Positions 17,898 to 29,829 are shown, counted from the first letter of the stretch. The stretch is DNA of 64,000 bases from Gammaproteobacteria bacterium UBA2679 (GCA_002354735.1 DEMD01000015.1:147304-211303), one strand, 5' to 3'. The notes: generated by a model from the letters alone, not told the origin. Program-made: numbers and translations.

Positions 17898-20765
17898 ATG
17901 TTCGATTTTCAGAAAAATAGCATGCCGAAGGGCAGGGCAGAAGTAAAAGCCGCCAGTGCTGCTCAGGTCAGACCGAACCTTTTCGTCCCCACATTCCTTG
18001 GCTTGAGCATCGCGCTCGCCGGTTGTGGCGGTGGCGGCGGTGGCAGTGGCAGCGGAGCTACTGCAGTTGCGCCGATCGTGAACAAGACTTTTGCGGTGTC
18101 TGGTCGTATCCAGGTCGCTGCCAATGCCTATGTCGATCTTGATACAGCTGATACCGGCGGCGGTGTCTTCTCCCCGCGCAATAACCAGATCACCTCACCA
18201 CAAGCCATCAACAATCCCGCCATCGTTGGCGGCTACGTGAGCTCGCGCGCTGGCACTTATGCCGGTTCGGGCAACAGCTTCAGTTATGTGGAAGATCCTA
18301 CAGATTTCTATCGGGTCACACTGGTTGCTGGTCAGCAGGTTACCCTGAAGCCGCGGATAGCCGATGATTTCCTGGGTCCGGCCTCTGTAGCACAACGTTT
18401 AACCGTGAAAAAAATCGACGAGAACAATCCAGGTGCTACCCCGGTAGACATCAACGTGCCCGTCGTGTCCGACGATCCACAGACCGTCTCGATTACCCAA
18501 TCCGGCGAATACCTCATTCAGATCGACGAAACCCAGGGGCCCTCGAATTACACTTTGATCGTTGGTGAATTCGGCGCCCTGTCGAGTCTTGATGACTCCG
18601 CTGCAGCTGCCTTGTCAGTGCCTGAAGGCGCTCGCTTTGTAAGCGGTGAAGCAATCGTGATCATGAAGGGTGCTGCTGGTAGCTATTCTACTGCGGCGTC
18701 CACTACTGACAGCTCAGCATCGCTTGCAGAGCTCATGTCTTCCCAGAATATCGTCGAAGTTGAATCGTTGACCGAAGGGTCGAGCACCCACAAGATCAGG
18801 TTCGATATGTCAGGTGGCATGTCGATCGCCTCAGCGTCCTTCGCCGGAACAGCGGCGGATGCAGCTCGTGCAGAGACGCTGGCCAGGATCGCAGAGTTAC
18901 GAAAGCAGCCGGGCGTACTGCTGGCCGAGCCAAACTACATTCGTCACGCCAGCTCAGCGCCGGTAGGCACCAATCCACTTCGTCGATTCCAGTGGCACAA
19001 TGACACGATCAATCTTGCGCCGGCCTGGGAGCTGACAAATGGGACTGACGCCGTTGTTGCGGTTCTCGATACCGGTATCTTCCGCAGTCATCCGGACTTG
19101 CAGGGCCAGACAACTCAAGGTTGCGATTTCGTGAGTAATCTCGACGCTTCGCTGGATGGCGACGGTGTTGATAACGATCCTCAGGATCCTGGCGACAGCC
19201 TGATTGGACAGAGCAGCTATCATGGTACCCACGTGGCCGGCACGGTAGTCGCTGCGGACAACTCAGTCGGCGGTATCGGCGTAGCTTTCGGTGCCAAAGT
19301 CATGCCCCTGCGAGTCCTTGGCAAGAACGGTGAGGGCAGTGATTTCGATATAGCGCGCGCCATTCGCTTTGCAGCAGGGATCGAGAACGTGCCTGAATGC
19401 GGCGGTTTTGCCACCAAAGTCGATGTCATCAATCTCAGCCTGGGCAGCGCCGGCAGTTCCGTGACCTTGGCCAATGCCGTCAAGGCTGCCAGTGATGCTG
19501 GCGTAGTCGTGGTAGCCGCCGCTGGCAACGACAGCACCTCAGCACCCTTTTATCCAGCAGCCTATCCTGAGGTCATCTCAGTCGGTGCTGTTGGTCTTGA
19601 CCGGGTCAAGGCGCCATACTCGAACTTCGGTTCTACAATCAGTCTTGTCGCGCCTGGTGGGAATATGCAGCAGGACCTGAATACCGACACCTACGGTGAT
19701 GGCGTGCTGAGCACCTGGGTGAACGATGGTAGCGGCTCTCCAGTTGCGAGCTACGGCTTCATGCAGGGCACCTCTATGGCAGCCCCACATGTGGCTGGCG
19801 TGATTGCGCTGCTGCAGTCCTATCGCAAGACCGTCGACTTTGCGGCGAATCTTACTCCTGAGGCAGTCCGCGGTTATATCGCCAATGGCGACTTTACCCG
19901 TGATCTTGGCGATCCCCAGCGTGATGATGTGTATGGTCACGGCATAATCGATGCCACCAAGGCGCTGACCATCGTTGCTGGAGCAGGGCCGAATCCGGTG
20001 CCCACCCCTGTCATCAATGCCAACCTGACCAATATTCAGTTTACCGTTTCTGGTGCTGTCGATCTCAATCTGACGATCCCTGATTCCGGTATCGTGATTA
20101 CCAATGTCGAGACTACGACCGTCGACAACCAGACCTGGTTAAGAATAGATGATCTTGCCGATGGCAACGATTCGACCTACCGCGTCATTGCCGATGCCAC
20201 AGGCCTGGCAGAGGGTGTCTCCTATCCTGGTGCCATCAAGGTGTCGTATACGTCTGCGGTCGATGGTGGTACGCCAAAGGCCCGCACGCTGATGATTCCT
20301 GTGGCTTTTGATATTCCCAACAGCAATATCGCCTCTGATGCAGGCACTCATTATGTCCTTCTGGTGGAAGTCGATACTGGTCAGAATTATCAGTTCGTCG
20401 CGACCGTCAGCAATGGCTTCTATGACTTCGCCTTCAACGGTATTCCAGCCGGCAATTACCAGGTCTACGCTGGTTCGGATATCGATAACGACGGGTTTAT
20501 CTGTGACACCGGTGAAGCCTGTGCCGCCTTCCCGCTGAGAAATCTGCCCGACATCATCCGGCTCGACGGCAATCGCAATGACATCGACTTTGGGACTGGC
20601 TTCGAGGACGACATTGCTGCAGAAGGTTCATCGTCAGACGCCCTGTTATCGAGTATCCTCACTGGAAAGGGCATCAAGCGCCTGCCGGGAACGCCCCGCA
20701 GCCAGAATCAGAACGTTCTGTCCGTTGACAAGCAGATCTTCGGAGGTGCGGTGCCTACCCATTAA
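17898..20765 (+). CDS. subtilisin-like (S8) serine protease lipoprotein
   Basis: Large exported protease of 955 residues. A signal sequence ends in the lipobox LAGC with lipidated C43, followed by a glycine-rich tether. A pre-peptidase-like beta domain spans roughly residues 60-235, and a propeptide-like segment roughly 240-350 (KQPGVLLAEPNYIRH resembles the end of S8 propeptides). The catalytic domain has D391 in VLDTG, H442 in HGTHVAGT and S626 in GTSMAAPH. About 250 further residues form beta-rich domains, including a carboxypeptidase-regulatory-like segment (AGNYQVYAGSDIDNDG). It is probably tethered to the outer membrane. The next gene encodes a PrcB-like lipoprotein, suggesting a complex. 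Confidence 0.88.
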   Translation: MFDFQKNSMPKGRAEVKAASAAQVRPNLFVPTFLGLSIALAGCGGGGGGSGSGATAVAPIVNKTFAVSGRIQVAANAYVDLDTADTGGGVFSPRNNQITSPQAINNPAIVGGYVSSRAGTYAGSGNSFSYVEDPTDFYRVTLVAGQQVTLKPRIADDFLGPASVAQRLTVKKIDENNPGATPVDINVPVVSDDPQTVSITQSGEYLIQIDETQGPSNYTLIVGEFGALSSLDDSAAAALSVPEGARFVSGEAIVIMKGAAGSYSTAASTTDSSASLAELMSSQNIVEVESLTEGSSTHKIRFDMSGGMSIASASFAGTAADAARAETLARIAELRKQPGVLLAEPNYIRHASSAPVGTNPLRRFQWHNDTINLAPAWELTNGTDAVVAVLDTGIFRSHPDLQGQTTQGCDFVSNLDASLDGDGVDNDPQDPGDSLIGQSSYHGTHVAGTVVAADNSVGGIGVAFGAKVMPLRVLGKNGEGSDFDIARAIRFAAGIENVPECGGFATKVDVINLSLGSAGSSVTLANAVKAASDAGVVVVAAAGNDSTSAPFYPAAYPEVISVGAVGLDRVKAPYSNFGSTISLVAPGGNMQQDLNTDTYGDGVLSTWVNDGSGSPVASYGFMQGTSMAAPHVAGVIALLQSYRKTVDFAANLTPEAVRGYIANGDFTRDLGDPQRDDVYGHGIIDATKALTIVAGAGPNPVPTPVINANLTNIQFTVSGAVDLNLTIPDSGIVITNVETTTVDNQTWLRIDDLADGNDSTYRVIADATGLAEGVSYPGAIKVSYTSAVDGGTPKARTLMIPVAFDIPNSNIASDAGTHYVLLVEVDTGQNYQFVATVSNGFYDFAFNGIPAGNYQVYAGSDIDNDGFICDTGEACAAFPLRNLPDIIRLDGNRNDIDFGTGFEDDIAAEGSSSDALLSSILTGKGIKRLPGTPRSQNQNVLSVDKQIFGGAVPTH

Positions 20766-20808
20766 TCTGATTAAGCCGGCCACGGATGCCGGCATGGGAT
20801 GAAGCACC

Positions 20809-21360
20809 ATGTCACATTTCACGCTCTTCACAAAAGCCGCACTTGCGGCTTCTGTCGTTTTCATGACGAACGCCTGCGCGTCATCCGATAGCGAAAAAGA
20901 CGCTGTTCCAAGCGGTGAGGTCGCGCTCAACACCTTGTGGCTGAGCAACCAGTGCAACCTACTGCCTGCTGCCGTCAAAGCGCTCGAACCTGAACAACAC
21001 CTGAACGATGCAGCGGTCGAGCGTGTTATCGTGATTCGCGACACCACCAAATGGCAGCTATTCTGGAAATCAGTCCATGCCTCACAGTTCGAGATCCCCA
21101 AAGCGCCTGACGTCGATTTCGACAAGCATTCGCTGGTGGCCGTGATTGCCTCGCCCCAGAGTCGAGCGGGCGGTGGTATCGAGCTGGCGGGCAATGCCGC
21201 GCGAGCTGAAGGTCTCCTGCAGGTGCCAGTGACCATTCGTGATCCCGCGGCTGGTACGATGTCGGCCGCAGTGGTGACCCAGCCCTGTGTTGTGGTACAA
21301 ACATACCCCGCGCTCGAGGACGACCTGAAGGTTACAGCGGGAGCCTCATCAACTAATTGA
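20809..21360 (+). CDS. PrcB-like exported lipoprotein
   Basis: Protein of 183 residues with a signal sequence and probable lipid-modified cysteine in TNAC-ASS, followed by a polar linker. About residues 65-175 resemble the PrcB C-terminal domain: a conserved tryptophan pair region (TTKWQLFWKSV), then DFDKHSLVAVIASPQSRAGGG and TQPCVVVQ. In Treponema, PrcB is a lipoprotein needed for the dentilisin subtilisin complex. Here the gene starts 43 bases after a subtilisin lipoprotein gene, so a partner or stability role is likely by inference. The lipobox is not ideal, and domain assignment is from pattern only. Confidence 0.65.
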   Translation: MSHFTLFTKAALAASVVFMTNACASSDSEKDAVPSGEVALNTLWLSNQCNLLPAAVKALEPEQHLNDAAVERVIVIRDTTKWQLFWKSVHASQFEIPKAPDVDFDKHSLVAVIASPQSRAGGGIELAGNAARAEGLLQVPVTIRDPAAGTMSAAVVTQPCVVVQTYPALEDDLKVTAGASSTN

Positions 21361-23289
<1,929 letters not shown>

Positions 23290-23343
23290 TCCATTTACTC
23301 GCGCGAATCTGGGATCGCGCACCGTCAGACCATGCCGGCGACT

Positions 23344-24588
23344 TCAGCTAGCTGCCGTCCAGCTCAGTGCCTCAAGCGCTGCAGCGACATGAATCTGGTT
23401 TTGCGCAAGCGGGCGTGGCAGCAGCTCTTCGGCACGCGCCAACCTGCGCAGAAGCGTGTTTCGATGCGTATGGAGGCGTTCAGCTGCCAGCGTTGCGTTG
23501 CAACCTGCCGAAAGATAGATTCGTAGCGAGCGCCTGAGACTGGGTTGCGCAGTGGACAGCCCGCCGAGGGTATGTTTGATAAACTGCAGAGTCGCTTCCG
23601 GGTCTCGAGCCATCAAGGCAACCAGCCGTATTTCATCGAAACTCGCCACCTGTGCCGGAGAATTGAGTCTTCCCAGAACACCTTGCGTGGCCAGAGCATC
23701 GAGATGTGCTCGCCTGAAGCCTTCAATGCCGTGGCCAGCTGTTGCTATCGTCATGCGCACATCCGACAGCTTTCTCAAAGCCACCTGAAGTGCCTGTACA
23801 TCTAAGGCCTTATCGCCGGTGGTCCAGACCCACAAGGTCGCGGCATTGGCGATAACCGTCAGCGGTTGTGTGCTGCCAGCGCAGCGGGCAAACGTGTTGG
23901 CCGCCTCATCGAGAACGCCAATTTCGGTCTCAGCCTGCTCACTCCAGATTACTGCGGCATGATGAGCATGATTCAGGGGGTAGTCGAGGCGGTGGCTGGC
24001 CTGCTGAGCGCTTACCACGGCACCTTCGAGTATGGCGGTTACCAGTTCGCGACGATCCACATGTGTGCCTCGAACCAGCTGGTCGTGCTCAGCTTTCATG
24101 AAAATCGTCATTTCGCGCATGCAGGCATCAATGAAGCTGGCGATGGACCGTGCGGATACGGAGAGCAGTTCCCGCAGCTCGCTTGGGTCTGAGGTCAGCT
24201 GGAAGGCGATTACCATCCAGCGCTGCCAGGCGGCATCCTGGGCTGCTCTGGCAGCGGTAAACATGAGGCTGGTCGCGTCTCGTCGAACCAGTTCACGAGC
24301 AGTGCTCAGCATATCCGGCGGCAGGTGGGGCGCGACAGGAGCGCCAGGCTTTTCGATATTCGCCATTGCCCAGTGAACAAGATTTGACCGGTTGGCACGT
24401 CGAGTGGCTGCCATGATGACGGGGTCGTCTGCCATGAGGTGCAGATTGTCGGTTGAGAGACTCGCTTGATCGATTTCTTCAAGCCATTCAGGCGGAGCGC
24501 TCAGCGCCATTTCGGCACCTCGTCGGAACAGTTCACATACCGCCGGGGATGGTGGCGGCCATCTGGCCACTTGTGGCGTTTTGGTCAC
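23344..24588 (-). CDS. PucR-type helix-turn-helix regulator
   Basis: Regulator of about 414 residues with the PucR/CdaR layout: an N-terminal sensor-like region (about 1-150), a GGDEF-related middle domain, and a C-terminal helix-turn-helix reading LAAERLHTHRNTLLRRLARAEELL. I chose the GTG at 24588 because AGGAG lies six bases upstream; a TTG at 24633 is less likely. It is divergent from the Baeyer-Villiger monooxygenase operon and is therefore its likely regulator. The inducer is unknown. Confidence 0.85.
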   Translation of the reverse strand: MTKTPQVARWPPPSPAVCELFRRGAEMALSAPPEWLEEIDQASLSTDNLHLMADDPVIMAATRRANRSNLVHWAMANIEKPGAPVAPHLPPDMLSTARELVRRDATSLMFTAARAAQDAAWQRWMVIAFQLTSDPSELRELLSVSARSIASFIDACMREMTIFMKAEHDQLVRGTHVDRRELVTAILEGAVVSAQQASHRLDYPLNHAHHAAVIWSEQAETEIGVLDEAANTFARCAGSTQPLTVIANAATLWVWTTGDKALDVQALQVALRKLSDVRMTIATAGHGIEGFRRAHLDALATQGVLGRLNSPAQVASFDEIRLVALMARDPEATLQFIKHTLGGLSTAQPSLRRSLRIYLSAGCNATLAAERLHTHRNTLLRRLARAEELLPRPLAQNQIHVAAALEALSWTAAS

Positions 24589-24729
24589 ATGGTTCTCCTG
24601 GTGCGGTTTTCTGACAGACCCGTTGCAGAGCAAGCTCAGGAATTCTAGCGAGCAGCACGCTGCAATTAAAGGGCAAAATGCACCATGCCGACTGATTGTT
24701 GGTGAGCTTCACACCTTGTTCCAGGCGAA

Positions 24730-24745
24730 TATTGTGCACACAATA
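24730..24745. promoter_or_regulatory. 16-bp palindrome between the PucR regulator and the monooxygenase operon
   Basis: TATTGTG-CA-CACAATA is a perfect inverted repeat located 40 bases before the monooxygenase start. An AT-rich run (TTTATAAAAAAAATATTC) follows it. It is a good candidate operator for the divergent PucR-type regulator; binding is inferred. Confidence 0.5.
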
Positions 24746-24784
24746 GCCTGACCTGTTTATAAAAAAAATATTCAAGGAGGCGCA

Positions 24785-26296
24785 GTGCCACTACAACAAC
24801 AAGCCGCCGCAGCGCACACAGATGTCCTCATCATCGGTGCAGGCATATCAGGTATCGGCGCTGCGTACTACCTGCAGCGGGATCAACCAGAGAAGTCCTA
24901 CATTATCCTCGAAGCCCGTGAAGCATCCGGAGGCACCTGGGACCTGTTTCGCTACCCCGGAATCCGTTCCGATTCAGATCTGCACACTTTCGGCTATGAA
25001 TTCAAACCCTGGATAGATTCCGAAGCCATCGCCGGTGCCGATAAGATTCTCGACTACCTTCGCAAGACCGCTGCCGAAAACGGTATCGATAGCAAAATTC
25101 ACTACAACCATAGAGTGCTCGGGGCTGCCTGGAGCAGCGCTGATGCACGATGGACGGTCGAAGTGGAGCGCAGCGATACTGGTGAGCGAATCAGCATGAC
25201 CTGTAACTGGATCTTTGCGGCCGCTGGCTATTACCGGTATGACGAAGGGTTTACGCCCGAATTTGAGGGTAGAGAAGACTTCAAGGGTGACGTGATCCAC
25301 CCTCAGCATTGGCCAGAGGATCTGGACTATTCCGGTAAGCGTGTCCTTGTAATCGGTAGCGGCGCAACGGCGGTCACACTGGTTCCGGCCCTTGCCAGGA
25401 AGGCGGCCCATGTGACCATGCTGCAGCGTACGCCGACCTATGTCATGAGTCTGCCGTCCAGGGATCCGCTGGCCAACGGCCTGCGGAAACTTTTGCCTGC
25501 TACCTGGGCCTACGCGCTGACCCGCCGCAAGAACATCGCGATCTCGAGTGCAGTCTGGCGTTTTTGCCAGAAGTATCCGAAGACCGCCAGACGAATCATC
25601 CGCCGTATGAATCAGAAAGCGCTCCCAGAGGGCTATCCGGTCGACGAGCATTTCAATCCCCCGTACAACCCCTGGGACCAAAGACTCTGTGCCGTGCCGA
25701 ACGGCGATCTGTTCCGGGCCATATCGAAAGGCAAGGCTTCCGTCGTGACCGACCATATCAGGAGCTTCACCCCGCGAGGCGTAGCACTCAAGTCCGGCCA
25801 GGAGCTGGAGGCCGACATCATCGTGACAGCGACGGGGCTGAATCTGCTGGTGTTCGGAGGCATCAAGGTGACCGTCGATGGCAAGGCTGTGGACTACGCC
25901 GAGAAAGTCGCTTTCAAGGGCATGATGCTCGATGGTGTGCCTAATCTGGCATTTGCTGTCGGCTACACCAATTCCTCATGGACCCTCAAAATCGGCTTGC
26001 TGTGTGAGCACTTCTGCCGCCTGTTGGCCCATATGGATAAACATGGTTTCAAGAGCTGTGTGCCGGAGTTGCCGGACGAGAATATGGAAACGCGCCCGCT
26101 ATTGGATTTTGGTGCCGGATACGTCAAGCGTTCGATCGACTCGCTTCCGCGGCAAGGTGAGGGTTGGCCATGGGTCATGTCGATGGATTATCAGCATGAC
26201 AGGGCGGTATTGAGAAAAGGGGAGGTTGCTGACCCCCATCTGAGGTTCGAATCCACTGTGACACCAGTCGCCGAAGCGGGAAACCAGGCTGCATGA
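24785..26296 (+). CDS. Baeyer-Villiger-type flavin monooxygenase
   Basis: FAD/NADPH monooxygenase of 503 residues. The FAD motif is [15 protein letters not shown], the NADPH motif is [17 protein letters not shown], and between them lies the type I BVMO fingerprint [12 protein letters not shown] (166-177). It is closest in pattern to EthA/AlmA-like enzymes acting on hydrophobic ketones or long-chain compounds. The GTG start has an ideal AAGGAGG. The stop overlaps the following SDR start as ATGA, so the pair is coupled: an alcohol could be oxidised by the SDR and the ketone by this enzyme. The substrate is not evident. Confidence 0.9.
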   Translation: MPLQQQAAAAHTDVLIIGAGISGIGAAYYLQRDQPEKSYIILEAREASGGTWDLFRYPGIRSDSDLHTFGYEFKPWIDSEAIAGADKILDYLRKTAAENGIDSKIHYNHRVLGAAWSSADARWTVEVERSDTGERISMTCNWIFAAAGYYRYDEGFTPEFEGREDFKGDVIHPQHWPEDLDYSGKRVLVIGSGATAVTLVPALARKAAHVTMLQRTPTYVMSLPSRDPLANGLRKLLPATWAYALTRRKNIAISSAVWRFCQKYPKTARRIIRRMNQKALPEGYPVDEHFNPPYNPWDQRLCAVPNGDLFRAISKGKASVVTDHIRSFTPRGVALKSGQELEADIIVTATGLNLLVFGGIKVTVDGKAVDYAEKVAFKGMMLDGVPNLAFAVGYTNSSWTLKIGLLCEHFCRLLAHMDKHGFKSCVPELPDENMETRPLLDFGAGYVKRSIDSLPRQGEGWPWVMSMDYQHDRAVLRKGEVADPHLRFESTVTPVAEAGNQAA

Positions 26297-27123
26297 AAGA
26301 CTTCAGAAACAGGGTCGTTGTGGTTACCGGTGCCGGCTCGGGCATGGGTCGTGCCTATGCGCTGGAGTTTGCCGGCCTTGGCGCAAAGCTGGCACTGAAT
26401 GACTTCGATGCCGAAGGTCTCGCCGAAACTGTTCGACAGCTGGGGAACACATCAGCCGCTGTGTTCAGCAAGGTTTTCGACGTTGGCGATAAGGCAGCTA
26501 TGAATACTTTCGCAGATGAGGTGAAGGCTGAGCTGGGTAACGCGCATATCGTGATTAATAACGCTGGTGTAGGCGGTGGTGGTATGCCGGTGTGGCTCAA
26601 CAGTGACGAGGCCTACGAGCGCACGATGCAGACCAACTTTTTCGGTGTCGTTTATGGAACACGGGCGTTTTTACCGCAGCTGCTCACAAACGGTGAGGGC
26701 GCAGTGGTCAATGTGTCGAGTATTTTCGGTCTGGTCGGTACGCCCAATACATCCGACTATTGTGCGGCCAAATTTGCGGTGCGTGGCTTCACTGAATCAT
26801 TGATGGTCGAACTGCAACGCTCAGCGATATCGGTGCACCTGGTGCATCCCGGAGGCGTCAAGACGAATATTGCCAAGGGTGTCGAGGGCGGCGAAGAATT
26901 CACCGAGAAGTATCTTAAGACCGCCCCCGTAGACGTGGTTCGACAGGTGATACGTGGCATTCGGTCGGGCAAGCAGCGCATCGTCTGTGGTCACAACGCT
27001 TTCCCGGTCTGGCTCGCCTCGTGGGCACTGCCATTGGAGAAGCGCAATCGGCTGCTTTATGGCGAAATGAAGAAGATGATGGAGCCTGACCACTACAAGG
27101 TCCTGGACCAGCCAAAAGATTGA
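26293..27123 (+). CDS. short-chain dehydrogenase/reductase
   Basis: Classical SDR of 276 residues. The NAD(P) motif is [18 protein letters not shown], the NNAG motif is present, and the catalytic site is SSIFG followed by [13 protein letters not shown] (Tyr and Lys). It is coupled to the preceding monooxygenase by a 4-base overlap and followed by a PF10118 gene, a neighbourhood found in hydrophobic-ketone and alkane degradation. The C-terminal hydrophobic segment ([11 protein letters not shown]) suggests membrane association. The substrate is unknown. Confidence 0.88.
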   Translation: MKDFRNRVVVVTGAGSGMGRAYALEFAGLGAKLALNDFDAEGLAETVRQLGNTSAAVFSKVFDVGDKAAMNTFADEVKAELGNAHIVINNAGVGGGGMPVWLNSDEAYERTMQTNFFGVVYGTRAFLPQLLTNGEGAVVNVSSIFGLVGTPNTSDYCAAKFAVRGFTESLMVELQRSAISVHLVHPGGVKTNIAKGVEGGEEFTEKYLKTAPVDVVRQVIRGIRSGKQRIVCGHNAFPVWLASWALPLEKRNRLLYGEMKKMMEPDHYKVLDQPKD

Positions 27124-27182
27124 TTTGAGTGGGGCGCCACAGTGCGCCCGGAGTCCCTGCCAATAACAATAAGGAAACAGTC

Positions 27183-28067
27183 ATGAGCATTCAGGCAGCC
27201 AGGGTGACAAGAATCCAGCCTAGAGAGCATATGGATTTCAAACTCGACGAGACGCTTCCGAAGTACTGGTTTCGGAACGACCCCTTCAAGACTCGACTAC
27301 TCGATGGCATGCAGATGTCCTTTCCTGAAGGCGAACGCTACTTCATCACGTCCGTTCGTGCCTTTCGGGAGCAGATTACAGACCCTGTACTCGAACAGCA
27401 GGTGAAGGACTTCGTTCGTCAGGAGGGGCAGCATGGTCTTGCCCACACCCACTTCAACACCTTGCTGGCCCGGCAGGGTATGCCGGTACCGCAGGTCATG
27501 GCGTTTCACAAGAAGCACCTGCAGCGCCATCTCGATCGTTTCTCGCCAAGTTTCAATCTCGCCCTCACGGCTGGGTTCGAGCATTTCACAGCGCTGATGG
27601 CCGACGGCTTCTTCACCAAGACCTCGGTGCTGGAAGGCGCTGATCATCGCGTCAAGTCGCTCTTTGCCTGGCATGCCATCGAGGAGATGGAGCACAAGGC
27701 CGTGGTCTTCGACGTCATGCAGCAGGTGGCGAAGGTTGGTTATGTCAAACGCACTACCGCGATGGCTTACAGCATGTTGCTGACTGTCCGAATGATGCTT
27801 GGCTTCTGTGATGTGTTGCTGAAGGCTGACGGCTTCAGCTGGTGGGCCCGAAAGCGCCTGCTTTTTGCCAATCTGGGCTGGATGTACGGCCCGAAAGGCA
27901 TTTTCTCCACCTTGCTGCCGAAGATTCTGGTCTACTTCAAGCCAGGCTTCCATCCAACTGATATTCCGGACATGCGCCACTACGCCAGGTGGGTGGAAAC
28001 CTTTCAGCAGACCAACGACCCCCTCCGGGCCTGTGACGCCCTCGTTGATGCCGCCCGAGCGGCATAA
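27183..28067 (+). CDS. PF10118 family protein (annotated as metal-dependent hydrolase)
   Basis: Protein of 294 residues matching PF10118. It starts at the ATG at 27183 with AAGGA upstream; the longer frame upstream lacks a ribosome-binding site. Two ExxH motifs are evident, RQEGQHGLAHTHF (about residue 80) and HAIEEMEHKAVVFD (about 165), a ligand layout typical of ferritin-like di-iron proteins. The family is usually annotated as a hydrolase without strong biochemistry. It commonly accompanies BVMO and SDR genes, as here. A di-iron oxygenase or oxidase role is my inference. Confidence 0.8.
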   Translation: MSIQAARVTRIQPREHMDFKLDETLPKYWFRNDPFKTRLLDGMQMSFPEGERYFITSVRAFREQITDPVLEQQVKDFVRQEGQHGLAHTHFNTLLARQGMPVPQVMAFHKKHLQRHLDRFSPSFNLALTAGFEHFTALMADGFFTKTSVLEGADHRVKSLFAWHAIEEMEHKAVVFDVMQQVAKVGYVKRTTAMAYSMLLTVRMMLGFCDVLLKADGFSWWARKRLLFANLGWMYGPKGIFSTLLPKILVYFKPGFHPTDIPDMRHYARWVETFQQTNDPLRACDALVDAARAA

Positions 28068-28147
28068 TGGGCCTGAAGTGACTCGCGCGGTAAGTCCGCT
28101 TCAGTTACCCTCTCGTAACAAGTCGGACCTAACGCGGGAACCTCTTC

Positions 28148-28705
28148 ATGAAACTCCAGACGATTGCCTGCAGCACGCGACCGGGTCGCATCGGTCTCTC
28201 CATAGCACAATGGTTTCACGAGTTTGCCAGCGCTCATGGCAAGTTCGACTGTACTTTGGTGGATCTGGCCGATTTCGGCCTGCCCGTCTTCGATGAACCA
28301 AAGCATCCTTCTCTGCAGCAGTATACTCATGACCACACCAAGCGCTGGTCCAGCTGTATCGCCGAAGCCGATGCCTTCGCCTTCGTACTGCCGGAATATA
28401 ATTACTTCCCACCGCCGTCCTTCGTCAATGCGGTCGATTTTCTGTACAGGGAGTGGAACTACAAGCCCTGTTGCTTCGTGAGCTATGGTGGCGTATCGGG
28501 GGGATTGAGAGCTGCCCAGGCTGCGAAACAACTGGTGACGACCGTAAAAATGATGCCCATGGTTGAGGGCGTCATGATCCAGATGGCAGGCAAGCGAATC
28601 AATGACAGCAAAGTCTTCCAGACCGACGACCACATCGATAGTTCCGCCACGGCCATGCTCGATGAGCTGGGCAAATGGGCGACTTCGCTGAAGACCATGC
28701 GCTGA
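28148..28705 (+). CDS. NAD(P)H-dependent FMN reductase family protein
   Basis: Flavodoxin-fold protein of 185 residues. The FMN phosphate loop is STRPGRIGLSIAQWF, and the flavin-ring stretch is LPEYNYFPPPSFVNAVD, followed by YGGVSGGLRAAQ. It belongs to the NADPH-dependent FMN reductase/quinone reductase family. It follows the monooxygenase operon after 80 bases and could supply reduced flavin or detoxify quinones. Confidence 0.85.
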   Translation: MKLQTIACSTRPGRIGLSIAQWFHEFASAHGKFDCTLVDLADFGLPVFDEPKHPSLQQYTHDHTKRWSSCIAEADAFAFVLPEYNYFPPPSFVNAVDFLYREWNYKPCCFVSYGGVSGGLRAAQAAKQLVTTVKMMPMVEGVMIQMAGKRINDSKVFQTDDHIDSSATAMLDELGKWATSLKTMR

Positions 28706-28742
28706 TCCTCACCGCTTCCAGCCAATCGACATGTGCTAACTC

Positions 28743-29108
28743 ATGCCCCTGATTCGCGGCTTTTTCGTTTTATGTCTGTTCCTGATCGTCGGTGAGTCGC
28801 TCCGATTCGGCTTTGGCTGGCCGGTCAGCGGCGGTGTCCTCGGCATGTTGCTGCTGACCCTGTGGCTGCTCGCCAGCCGTCAGGTCAGTGCGGATATCGC
28901 CATCGCCAGTCAACACCTGATTGCGATACTGATTATCCTTATTCTGCCTGGGCTCGTTGGCGTATTTTTTCTCGCTGAACGATTTGCCGGGCAATGGCTG
29001 ACGTTTGGTGTGGCACTGGTGCTTGGGACCTTGTTCAGTGTCGCTAGCACTTTCCTGATCATGATGGCACTGACGCGTCGCGCACCCGGACAGAGCGAGA
29101 ATGATTGA
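28743..29108 (+). CDS. CidA/LrgA-family membrane protein
   Basis: Small membrane protein of 121 residues with four predicted helices and the family stretch FGWPVSGGVLGMLLLTLWLL. CidA/LrgA proteins are holin-like or metabolite-transport partners of LrgB proteins. The next gene, encoding the LrgB-like partner, overlaps it by 8 bases. Confidence 0.85.
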   Translation: MPLIRGFFVLCLFLIVGESLRFGFGWPVSGGVLGMLLLTLWLLASRQVSADIAIASQHLIAILIILILPGLVGVFFLAERFAGQWLTFGVALVLGTLFSVASTFLIMMALTRRAPGQSEND

Positions 29109-29829
29109 GCAGCCCTCCTGGTTGGCTGCACTGCTGGCACATCTTGGCCAGTCGTCGATATTCGCCATCACCTTGACGATAGCGACCTACATCGCCGGGA
29201 CCTGGCTGTTCCGCAAGTTGAAGCATCCGATATGGTGCCCACCAGTGCTGATGTCTGCCACGTTAACGGCCGGTATCCTGGCGCTGCTCTCGATTGATTT
29301 CGTTGACTACCAACGGGGTGCGCAGTGGGTGTCGATTCTTCTTGGTCCGGCAACCGTGGCGCTTGGCGTGCCGCTCTATCAGCAGATTCACCATATCCGT
29401 GCGCTCTGGCTACCGATTCTGGCAACAGTGCCGCTCGCAGCAACACTGGCCTGTGCCTATGCGGTCGGGTTGGCCTGGTGGATGGGCGGGACGCCCGAGG
29501 TGATGCTTTCGCTTGCACCGAAATCGGTGACGGCGCCAATTGCAATGGGTATTACTGAGCACATTGGAGGATCGCTATCATTAATGATGGGCGGTCTGCT
29601 GGTGACAGGCGTCGTGGCAACACTTTTCGTAAGCTTGCTGGCGCCCCTGTTTGGTATCAAAGACGATCGCATCATCGGTTTTGTGCTGGGGGTCAACGGT
29701 CATGCCATAGGCACCGTTCATGCCTTCAGTATCAGCCCGCTGGCCGGCGCCTTTTCCTCTCTGGGAATGGGGCTCACCGGCATATTCACCGCACTCTGTC
29801 TGCCATTTGCTGTTGAGCTCCTGCAGTGA
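29101..29829 (+). CDS. CidB/LrgB-family membrane protein
   Basis: Multi-pass membrane protein of 242 residues. The LrgB pattern is clear: LGPATVALGVPLYQQ, SLAPKSVTAPIAMGITEHIGG and the C-terminal GVNGHAIGTVHAF. It forms a pair with the overlapping CidA-like protein, implicated in other bacteria in programmed lysis or export of small acids such as pyruvate. No LysR- or LytTR-type regulator gene is adjacent. Confidence 0.88.
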   Translation: MIEQPSWLAALLAHLGQSSIFAITLTIATYIAGTWLFRKLKHPIWCPPVLMSATLTAGILALLSIDFVDYQRGAQWVSILLGPATVALGVPLYQQIHHIRALWLPILATVPLAATLACAYAVGLAWWMGGTPEVMLSLAPKSVTAPIAMGITEHIGGSLSLMMGGLLVTGVVATLFVSLLAPLFGIKDDRIIGFVLGVNGHAIGTVHAFSISPLAGAFSSLGMGLTGIFTALCLPFAVELLQ

